A stretch of DNA of 58,235 bases from Candidatus Hydrogenedentota bacterium. Lineage in GTDB: Bacteria > Hydrogenedentota > Hydrogenedentia > Hydrogenedentales > JAGMZX01. Shown piece by piece: positions 24,701-30,434 of the stretch. The translations under genes and the position numbers were made by a program. The notes beneath the pieces are model-generated. The model did no database searches. It saw only the letters and a program-made list of their open reading frames with translations, and had not been told where the DNA came from. The number at the start of each line of letters is the position of its first letter. Positions within the stretch are counted from its first letter, which is position 1. The DNA is taken from assembly GCA_029556545.1 (NCBI GenBank), contig JAKQEQ010000052.1, positions 1 to 58,235 on the forward strand, given 5' to 3'.

Positions 24701-24759
24701 AAGACTGCAAGACAACCGCTGCGGAAACGGGATCGGACGCTATGCTCGGGCGCCGTCAC
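21736..24759 (-). CDS. YdbH-like AsmA/TamB superfamily protein
   Basis: The 1007-residue protein has one N-terminal membrane anchor (residues ~15-37), then a long beta-rich periplasmic body typical of the AsmA/TamB/YdbH group. These form hydrophobic grooves bridging inner and outer membranes and move phospholipids. The C-terminal region (G-V-T-L-T-G-R-A-T-G-T-I-A-V, then S-Q-Y-V-R-D-I-P-M-G-K-S-F-E-R-M and A-S-L-K-L-G-F-A-D-G-R-I) is the YdbH signature area. Presence of the YnbE/YdbL-like partner just downstream supports the assignment. The start is GTG, nine bases after the stop of the transglutaminase-like gene, so the two are co-transcribed. Confidence 0.7.
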   Translation of the reverse strand: MTAPEHSVRSRFRSGCLAVLLVGFALLAIIAALLFTGTAQPLVVRIALGRVLGAAVTVEDVGFRGGLRATRLELREPGIEQPTITIDGLRVAYALFPKDRRYVRELTIDRLRVALEGTGPATTNHDFLRAFLTAPASGIDPLLATPVTTRIARIDFRNSLGESPVEVEGLGLTATITSFEDLLCRVSGDPVHARWRLGGALEEAREGAVNLLLQRQGDAWQFDGEAAVPGLIDLRARGELSVGSGEAAAQEDGLPPFDIEVERLVLHEPALAAAGMRSDSWPVRFDSADFSGTRVTRRHPDSVDAQVVARIASLEAGAPPMVWYAGDLAARGAGDFGKDAGFEGVITLNAGQEVTVAVRSGAPTAGCAARAQTEDAEPETGPVGMAQVRFADWTRDQVVALVPEGYRQYIEWSPDLRSLGGSIEVCWIPAAAGLTGQEKKTPPAGLRQLAWEGAVHPGFGDAVEALLRTEGDIAFDDAGTQVNGKFEAALAGQECLLTGVLQPDGAVEAAIEARDIDPFLWLRVLTASAPPEDVSARLDGSVKANLGDDDWRIDADLTAKGLVVASRAFPEPGPRLTGALSASRDFSQWRGKTWRLAVTEGVDITGSDWEAQPQSGTARGTLSGKWDVELLATLLGLPDLWGEIAFDAPVRYANGALSARFTLSTDTLGWGDLAVPYGETLRFEGACAYAADSGEFGAENLSITLGENTRVTAPRAVFAMQPLALDVAEFRVVTDFGPLVALEYLADGDGEIDVTGSLAYDASGARGEVRGTVRAARIAFPGAMAAIEGLGAEGGIAWRDGLSGGVRIHMDALSAGGVNLTGIETTLQPDGSWLSSDGITTTVFDGTVEATLAAGLLEAGRPVRVEAKLTQVDLDRFTKEFEPPGVTLTGRATGTIAVLLSAGELADLTVDLESREGFSMNRDMVEQLLLSQYVRDIPMGKSFERMLRDVVGKKEQRAFDSASLKLGFADGRIAGKAVLASKDLTLDIDITADPEAVVAALRARERQ

Positions 24760-24768
24760 GGCAGCGGC

Positions 24769-26343
24769 TCACGAGGCATCGTCGCCGGAAGCGGCGCCGC
24801 CGGCGGGCGGCTCGGCCTCTTGCGGTTCCGGCGTGGGCGCCTCAGCGGCGGGCGGCTCGGGCTCGGGCTCGGGTTCGGGCGCGGGTTCGGGTTCGAGTTC
24901 GGACTCCTTGACCTCCAGGATATACGCGATTTGGAGATGACCGATGAGCGGGATCAACTTCGACTGGGTGAACAGGTCCCCCTCCGCCAGCTTGATGTGC
25001 GTGACGTCGGCCAGCGGCTGGTTGAACGTCGGGTCCACGTCGATCCACTTGCCCACCCACGCCTTCGCCCACTGATGGAAATAGAAGCCGGGGTTCACGC
25101 CGTCCACGTAGACCACGCCCGCCACCTCGCGGGCGGGCAGGCCCGCCGCGCGCGCGAGGCCGATGTAGAGGATGCTGTGCTCCGTGCAGTCGCCCTCGAG
25201 GGTCTCGAGCACCTCGATCGCGTTGCTCAACCGCGCGGAATACGTGCTGCGCATGTTCTTGTACACCCACGCGCAGAGCAGGTTCGACACTTTCAGCGCG
25301 TCCGTCTCGTCGCCGACAATCTCCTTCGCCTTCTCGACAAGCCGCTGGTCGTCGCATTGGATGAACGGCGTCGGTTCGAGCCACTGCGCGACGGACGGAT
25401 TCTCGATGGGCAGCCGCGCCGGGGTGAAGTCGTCCAGGCGGATACGTTTCGCCTCGAAGACCACGTGGTCTCCGGCGTCCGCCACGAACTGCCGCTCGTC
25501 GTTGAAGACATGGTCCTCCGAGAGCGGGCCGCGCAGCAGCAGACGCAGCGCGTCGCGGTCGCGCGGATTCTCGATGCGCCGGTCCACCAGCGCCGCGTTT
25601 GATACGATCACGTCGTTGACGTATTTTACGTCCTTCGCCACCTCCTCGGGTTCGAGACGCATCGTGAACATGCCGGCGGCCACGTCCTCGAGGACCGTGC
25701 CGTTCTCGGCCACATACGAGACCGATTCGAGCCCCATTTCCTTGAGAACCATCTTGATCTTGTAAACCTTCGTGGGCACGCCGTCGAGCACCCGCTCGTC
25801 CATGCCCACGATCTGGCTCTGGCCCGTGATCTCGCGCTGGAACATGGGCTCGAACACCGAAAACTCGATCTGGTCCCCCACCTGCGGGCCGTCCATCACC
25901 CAGCGCTCGTGCTTGAGCGCGTCCGCCAATGTCTCCCGCGGCTTCGGCAGCGCGACCTCGCCCCCGACGCCGCCCACCGAGGTCGTCAGGATAAGCTGGT
26001 CGTCCCGCACCACGGCGTCGAAGGAGTTCTTCTTCCCGCTGGGATCGACGAAATGCGAATCAATCGCCTCGAGGCCGCCGTCCGGCGCGTACAGCCGCCG
26101 CGCATAGATTTGCAGTTCCTGCCGCACCCCCTCCATCACGATGCGGAACCGCGCGTCCTGCACCAGGATGATGCGGTTCTCGTCATCCTTGCTCGTGGAC
26201 ATGAGCGCATAGCCCGATTTCTCGCCGTTGAGGTACAGGCCATACCAGGAATCGCCCAGCAGCGCGTCGATGTTGACGTCCTGCGCCACGAGCAGCCGCG
26301 GGAAAAGCAATCCGAAAGCCATCGCAATCACCAATCGTTTCAT
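24769..26343 (-). CDS. Exported transglutaminase-like protein
   Basis: The ~524-residue protein has a signal peptide (M-K-R-L-V-I-A-M-A-F-G-L-L-F-P). The middle holds beta-rich sequence. From about residue 345 comes a transglutaminase-like (papain fold) domain with the triad Cys in G-D-C-T-E-H-S, His in F-H-Q-W-A-K-A-W and Asp in W-I-D-V-D-P-T. The C-terminus is a Pro/Glu repeat tail (E-P-E-P-A-P-E-P-E-P), likely a flexible linker in the periplasm. Such proteins may be proteases, amidases or cross-linkers. I chose the ATG at 26343, with GGAG nine bases upstream; a start six codons earlier is possible. It is the first gene of an envelope operon with the YdbH-like gene. A TACAAT -10 lies at 26370-26375. 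Confidence 0.75.
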   Translation of the reverse strand: MKRLVIAMAFGLLFPRLLVAQDVNIDALLGDSWYGLYLNGEKSGYALMSTSKDDENRIILVQDARFRIVMEGVRQELQIYARRLYAPDGGLEAIDSHFVDPSGKKNSFDAVVRDDQLILTTSVGGVGGEVALPKPRETLADALKHERWVMDGPQVGDQIEFSVFEPMFQREITGQSQIVGMDERVLDGVPTKVYKIKMVLKEMGLESVSYVAENGTVLEDVAAGMFTMRLEPEEVAKDVKYVNDVIVSNAALVDRRIENPRDRDALRLLLRGPLSEDHVFNDERQFVADAGDHVVFEAKRIRLDDFTPARLPIENPSVAQWLEPTPFIQCDDQRLVEKAKEIVGDETDALKVSNLLCAWVYKNMRSTYSARLSNAIEVLETLEGDCTEHSILYIGLARAAGLPAREVAGVVYVDGVNPGFYFHQWAKAWVGKWIDVDPTFNQPLADVTHIKLAEGDLFTQSKLIPLIGHLQIAYILEVKESELEPEPAPEPEPEPEPPAAEAPTPEPQEAEPPAGGAASGDDAS

Positions 26344-26441
26344 CCGGGAACTCTCCAGCATAAGGGTTCATTGTAACCTATCGGGTGAAACCTGCGATAG
26401 TTGCTCCGTGGTAAGGTTTCTGATCCACGCTAGAGGTTCCG

Positions 26442-26576
26442 TTGCGAGCGACGGCTGACGATCAGCGGAGTTTCCGAGAGGACATCAATTCGTCTCCCAA
26501 GCGCATGGGCGTGTTGGGCATGGCGATGAAACCGGAATCCGCCGAATGGCTGGAACAGCATGGTGAACAGCATTGA
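26442..26576 (+). CDS. Possible small ORF coupled to the Phd antitoxin
   Basis: A TTG-initiated 44-codon frame ends in TGA at 26574-26576, overlapping the antitoxin's TTG start (TTGA). It reads F-R-E-D-I-N-S-S-P-K-R-M-G-V-L, then A-E-W-L-E-Q-H-G-E-Q-H. No family is recognised. The stop-start overlap suggests coupled translation. Short length and a weak start keep confidence low. Confidence 0.28.
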   Translation: MRATADDQRSFREDINSSPKRMGVLGMAMKPESAEWLEQHGEQH

Positions 26577-26818
26577 AGACCCGCAGCATGACCGAAGCCA
26601 AGAATGACATCTGCGCCATCATCAGAGAGGTGGAAAAAGAGGAAGTTCTCATCACGCGGCACGGCAGGCCGGCGGCGGTCATTATCGGCTTTCGCGACGA
26701 GGACGATTGGTTCGACTACCGCCTCGAACACGACGAGAAGTTTCTGCGCAAGGTCGTCCGCGAGAGAGAGGAGATACGCAAAGGCCGGTTCGTCGCCCTG
26801 GACGACCTGACTGACTGA
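26573..26818 (+). CDS. Phd/YefM-family antitoxin without an obvious toxin
   Basis: The 81-residue protein has the Phd/YefM DNA-binding N-terminus: K-T-R-S-M-T-E-A-K-N-D-I, I-I-R-E-V-E-K-E-E-V-L-I-T-R-H-G-R-P-A-A-V-I-I-G. A charged C-terminal helix follows that would wrap a toxin. The start is TTG (in frame with the conserved K-T-x-S-x-x-E-A-K-N); an ATG five codons later is an alternative. The expected RelE/Doc/PIN toxin is not visible downstream: 114 bases later lies the opposite-strand C-N hydrolase, and the gap has no convincing toxin frame. It could be an orphan antitoxin or the residue of a decayed pair. Confidence 0.8.
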   Translation: MKTRSMTEAKNDICAIIREVEKEEVLITRHGRPAAVIIGFRDEDDWFDYRLEHDEKFLRKVVREREEIRKGRFVALDDLTD

Positions 26819-26932
26819 GGATTGCCTGATGGCGCGCGCCGTGAGCGCATTCGCATGTCCCGCCGACGTCCGGTCCGGCGGTACGCCGAGCCAAGATACG
26901 GGGTCCGGGAAAACTACTCCGTGTCGCCGCCG

Positions 26933-27661
26933 CTATTCGGCCTCGATTTCGAGGTCGTAGCAGAAGCGGTGTTCGCCGTCGCGCGGGCATTGAACCAGCC
27001 ATTCGCCCTTGGGCGACACGATGCCGGTGGGCGCGTTGATCGCGCCTTCCGTCGAGGCGGCGTTGGCGGTGACGATGTGGCAGCCGCTCTCGATGGCGCG
27101 GAGGCGCAGGTTCGCGTCGTGGAATTGAAGGTATCGCTGGTCCGTGCCGGAGTTGACGCTGTGGAAGATGATTTGGGCGCCCTTCTGCCCGAGTTGATAC
27201 GACAGGCGCGGGTCCGGGTAGGGGCCGCAGCCCGGCGTTACCCAGAGGTCGTTGCAGATCAGGCAGCCGAACGTGACGCCCTTGTACTTGAAGACGCGCA
27301 ATTCCTCGCCGGGCCGGCACCACTCGCGGTCACCCTGCGTCGGGACCAGTTTCTCATGCGTTCCCAGCAGTTTGCCCTGGTCCGTGTAGATGCGCGATTG
27401 GATATACGCTTTGCCGTCCATGCGCGCGCCCGTGCCCACAATCGCCGTGACGTAGGACTGGCGGCACGCGGCGCCGATCTGACGCCACGCCTCCTCGGTG
27501 CGCGCATCGCTGAAATCGTTGTTGTACCCCGTCAGCGCCATCTCCGGAAACAGGATAAAATCGCCGGTATACCCGTTGATGTGCTCGACAATCTTCGGCA
27601 GGTTATCCTTCTTGGAAGGGGCCACGTTCATTTGCACGCCGCAGATGCGTATCACAGCCAT
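26933..27661 (-). CDS. Carbon-nitrogen hydrolase (nitrilase superfamily)
   Basis: The 242-residue protein has the Glu-Lys-Cys catalytic triad of the family: Glu in L-F-P-E-M-A-L-T-G-Y, Lys in T-H-E-K-L-V-P and Cys in F-G-C-L-I-C-N-D-L-W. The fold ends with N-A-P-T-G-I-V-S-P-K-G-E. Members hydrolyse or transfer amides and nitriles; the substrate cannot be predicted. It is slightly shorter than the usual 260-280 residues. AGGAGG seven bases before the ATG gives strong translation. It stands alone between the Phd gene and flagellin. Confidence 0.88.
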   Translation of the reverse strand: MAVIRICGVQMNVAPSKKDNLPKIVEHINGYTGDFILFPEMALTGYNNDFSDARTEEAWRQIGAACRQSYVTAIVGTGARMDGKAYIQSRIYTDQGKLLGTHEKLVPTQGDREWCRPGEELRVFKYKGVTFGCLICNDLWVTPGCGPYPDPRLSYQLGQKGAQIIFHSVNSGTDQRYLQFHDANLRLRAIESGCHIVTANAASTEGAINAPTGIVSPKGEWLVQCPRDGEHRFCYDLEIEAE

Positions 27662-27868
27662 GAGGCTTCCTCCTAGAGGTTCATTATCGTTGCCACCCGT
27701 TCATCCTACCATACGGAAGCCGGCGGCGTCACGGGGCGACGAACACCGAAGCGACGGCACGCACACGACGGTCGGAATGGACTCCCACCAAACAGACTCC
27801 GCGCCTCGCACCCGCGCGCCTATCGGGCGCAAGGTTGCGAAGCGCGGCGTCAAAGTCGTTCAGCCCCC

Positions 27869-28687
27869 TCAGCCGCCGAGCAGTTGCAGGGCCGTCTGCG
27901 GGATGATGTTGGCCTGTGCAAGCACCGAGGTGCCGGCCGTGACCAGAATCTGGTTGCGCGTGAAATCGACGGTCTCGCGGGCGATGTCCGCGTCGCGAAT
28001 GGCGCTTTCGGAGGCCGCCGAGTTTTCTTCCTGGATGGCAAGCGTGTTGATCGTGAACTCGAGGCGATTCTGGATGGCCCCGAGGCGGCTGCGCACCGTC
28101 GATACGCTCTGGATCGCGAGGTCCACGGTGCTGATGGCCGAGACGGCGAGCGCCTGCGTCGAGATGGACACGGGGTTCACGCCGAGGTCGTCCGTTTTCG
28201 CGCCTTCGACCACGACCAGCAGCGTCTGGCCGGGCCGCGCCCCCGCCTGAAGCGTGACCGTCTGCGCGGAACTGAGCACGCGCAGGCCGTTGAACTCGGT
28301 GTCGAGCGCGATGGTGTCGATCTGCGCGAGCAGTTGGAGCACTTCCGCGTCGAGGGCCTCGCGGTTCTGCGTGCTGTTCGTGCCGTTGGCCGACTGCACC
28401 GCCAGTTCGCGGATGCGCTGCAGGATGTTGGTCGTCTCGCTCAGCGCGCCTTCCGCCGTTTGCACCAGGCTGATGCCGTCCTGCGAATTGCGCTGGGCCA
28501 CGCGCGCGCCCCGCACCACGGAATTGAACCCTTCCGCGATGGCGAGGCCGGCGGCGTCGTCCGCCGCGCGGTTGATGCGAAGGCCGCTCGAAAGGCGTTC
28601 GAGCGATTTGTTGAGTTGGAGCGTGCTCTTGCGCAGGATTCGGGCGGTATTCAGCGCGGAAACGTTGGTGTTAATTCGAAGACCCAT
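27869..28687 (-). CDS. fliC: Flagellin
   Basis: The 272-residue protein carries both conserved flagellin ends: the N-terminal D0/D1 helices (M-G-L-R-I-N-T-N-V-S-A-L-N, L-E-R-L-S-S-G-L-R-I-N) and the C-terminal D1/D0 helices (R-S-R-L-G-A-I-Q-N-R-L, then A-N-I-I-P-Q-T-A-L-Q-L-L). The hypervariable D2/D3 middle is nearly absent, so this is a minimal filament protein. GGAGGAT precedes the ATG. A sigma-28 promoter lies 90-116 bases upstream, so expression should follow hook completion. No other flagellar gene is in the window. Confidence 0.95.
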   Translation of the reverse strand: MGLRINTNVSALNTARILRKSTLQLNKSLERLSSGLRINRAADDAAGLAIAEGFNSVVRGARVAQRNSQDGISLVQTAEGALSETTNILQRIRELAVQSANGTNSTQNREALDAEVLQLLAQIDTIALDTEFNGLRVLSSAQTVTLQAGARPGQTLLVVVEGAKTDDLGVNPVSISTQALAVSAISTVDLAIQSVSTVRSRLGAIQNRLEFTINTLAIQEENSAASESAIRDADIARETVDFTRNQILVTAGTSVLAQANIIPQTALQLLGG

Positions 28688-28741
28688 GACGAATATCCTC
28701 CGTGATCGGGGTCACCTTTGCATCCTTGCATCGGTTCAGAG

Positions 28742-28764
28742 CCGCGAGCCCGTGCGGCTCGCGG
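28742..28764 (-). terminator. Hairpin between rluD-like gene and flagellin
   Basis: A perfect 9-bp GC-rich stem (28742-28750 with 28756-28764) has a 5-base loop. It lies after the pseudouridine synthase stop and within the flagellin leader. No T-tract is evident. It may terminate the upstream transcript or stabilise the flagellin mRNA. Confidence 0.4.
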
Positions 28765-28776
28765 TTCCACGCCTGT

Positions 28777-28803
28777 GTATCGGCGCGGCACGGCGAATCT
28801 TTA
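28777..28803 (-). promoter_or_regulatory. Sigma-28 (FliA) promoter of flagellin
   Basis: On the minus strand TAAA (28800-28803), a 15-base spacer and GCCGATAC (28777-28784) match the sigma-28 consensus TAAA-N15-GCCGATAA at all but the last base. The TAAA overlaps the stop codon of the upstream gene. Confidence 0.8.
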
Positions 28804-29787
28804 GGGCGTCTCCGCGCGGAGGGCGGCCAACGCCCGCAGAAAATCCGCGGGCGGCGGCGCGGTGAAGGTCATGTGCTCGCCCGTGCCGGGGTGATCGATG
28901 CCGAGCAGTTCGGCGTGGAGCGCCTGGCCCTCGAGGGCATCGAGCGCCCGCCGCGTCTCCGGCGGGACGCGCCAGTCGCGGAAGTCGGCGACGCCGTAGA
29001 CCGGGTCCCCGAGGACCGGCCTCCCCGCGAAGCGCAGATGGACGCGAATCTGGTGGGTGCGTCCGGTTTCGAGTTGTAGCGCCACGAGCGAGGCGACGCC
29101 GAAGCGCTCGAGCACCTCGAAGTTGGTCACCGCGTCCTTCCCGCGAATGCCCGTCACGGTCATGCGCTTGCGGTCGGCGGTGCTGCGGCCGATCGTGGCG
29201 TCGATGCGCCCGCGCTGCTCGCGGAATTCACCGCGCACCAGGGCGAGGTAGCGCCGGTCGAAGCGGTGTCCGGCGGCCTGCTCGCCGAGGGAGGCGTGCG
29301 CCCGTGGCGTTTTCGCCACGACCATGACGCCGGACGTGTATTGATCGAGCCGGTGCACGATGCCGGGCCGGACCGGGTCGCCGCCGGGCCGCTGAAAATC
29401 GGGGCAATGGTGGAGAATCGCGTTCACCAGCGTGCCGCCGTAGTGCCCCGGCGCGGGATGGACCACAAGCCCCGACGGCTTGTTCACCACGACGATGTCC
29501 GCGTCTTCGTGGAGGATTTCGAGGGGGATATCCTCGGGTTCGAGGCGGATTTGCGGCGGCGGCGGAATGCGCGCGGCCACCTGCTCGCCGCGTGTCATCG
29601 TCCGCGCGGGCTTGAGGCAGGCCTGCCCGTTCACCGCGACGCGCCCGTCCTTGATCAGTTTCTTGACGAAGGTGCGCGAGGCGTCCTCGATGACCTCGGC
29701 GAGGAACACGTCGAGCCGCAGCCGCTCGTGTTCTTCCTCGACCACGGCCTCGAAGATTTCGTCATTCCGCGGGTTCGCCGGTTCCAT
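28801..29787 (-). CDS. RluD-family 23S rRNA pseudouridine synthase
   Basis: The 328-residue protein has an N-terminal S4 RNA-binding domain (R-L-D-V-F-L-A, then F-V-K-K-L-I-K-D-G-R-V-A-V-N-G) and the RluA/RluD catalytic domain with V-N-K-P-S-G-L-V-V-H-P and H-R-L-D-Q-Y-T-S-G. Asp 148 is the nucleophile; the more usual H-R-L-D-K-D-T-S-G is modified but the Asp is kept. T-G-R-T-H-Q-I-R-V-H-L and L-G-D-P-V-Y-G confirm the family. It isomerises uridines in large-subunit rRNA. Its 5' end overlaps the CdiI-like gene by 26 bases, so the two are co-transcribed. Confidence 0.92.
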   Translation of the reverse strand: MEPANPRNDEIFEAVVEEEHERLRLDVFLAEVIEDASRTFVKKLIKDGRVAVNGQACLKPARTMTRGEQVAARIPPPPQIRLEPEDIPLEILHEDADIVVVNKPSGLVVHPAPGHYGGTLVNAILHHCPDFQRPGGDPVRPGIVHRLDQYTSGVMVVAKTPRAHASLGEQAAGHRFDRRYLALVRGEFREQRGRIDATIGRSTADRKRMTVTGIRGKDAVTNFEVLERFGVASLVALQLETGRTHQIRVHLRFAGRPVLGDPVYGVADFRDWRVPPETRRALDALEGQALHAELLGIDHPGTGEHMTFTAPPPADFLRALAALRAETP

Positions 29788-30238
29788 GAATACTCCGAAA
29801 ATGCAGCAGCGCGGCCATGAAGTCGTCGCCGAGATGCCACGGCAGATAGTCCGCGTGCTCTTCCTCGGCGACGCGCGCGTTGATCGTCTCGACGGCCGTC
29901 TCGAGCACGGGGATCATGGCCAACCACAGGTCCTCGCGATCGATCCAGAATCGCGAGTCCACCTCGAGCACCGTCGTCAGCAGGTCGCCGGGATGCCGCT
30001 GCGCTTCGAGGAACGGCTCGTCGATCAGGAGCTCGATCGCGAGAGGCACGGTATACGACAACGCCATCCCGCGCGCGATTAACTCGCGCAATTCCGCCGG
30101 GCTCAGCCGCCGCGCCGGCTTGTTGCCAAGCCGCCGCAGCACCATCGCGCGGTCCTCGTCGTCGCGGACCTCCTCGTAGAGGCCGGGCTGCAACGCGATC
30201 AGCGACTTGCGCACGTCAAATGACACTGGAAGCGACAA
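29762..30238 (-). CDS. CdiI-like contact-dependent inhibition immunity protein
   Basis: The 158-residue protein contains the pattern of the CdiI immunity family: A-R-R-L-S-P-A-E-L-R-E-L-I-A-R-G, then L-S-Y-T-V-P-L-A-I-E-L-L, then P-F-L-E-A-Q-R-H-P-G-D-L-L-T-T-V-L. These small all-helical proteins bind and block a toxin delivered by neighbouring cells. No CdiA/CdiB or other polymorphic toxin is in the window, so this is an orphan. I prefer TTG at 30238, nine bases after AAGGAG; GTG at 30226 is an alternative. The gene overlaps the pseudouridine synthase by 26 bases and is divergent from the GH38-like gene. Confidence 0.65.
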   Translation of the reverse strand: MSLPVSFDVRKSLIALQPGLYEEVRDDEDRAMVLRRLGNKPARRLSPAELRELIARGMALSYTVPLAIELLIDEPFLEAQRHPGDLLTTVLEVDSRFWIDREDLWLAMIPVLETAVETINARVAEEEHADYLPWHLGDDFMAALLHFRSIHGTGEPAE

Positions 30239-30434
30239 GGGCCGTTTCTCCTTAGCCTGGGCCGCGCGCCCCGTACCCGCGCGCCGCGCGGCGCCGAGTA
30301 TATCATGCCGGCGCGTCGCCCGCGGGCCTTCGCCCGTCTTTCCACGGATTCGACGGCAATTTGACCGCCTCTCCTTCGCGCGATACGATCCGTCTTCGTT
30401 CCAACGATCGCATGATTTCCGGGAGGTTTCCGTC

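Noticed and set aside
26822-27676. Plus-strand frame downstream of Phd as its toxin
   Set aside because: It is antisense to the C-N hydrolase with shadow-type composition and lacks toxin motifs.
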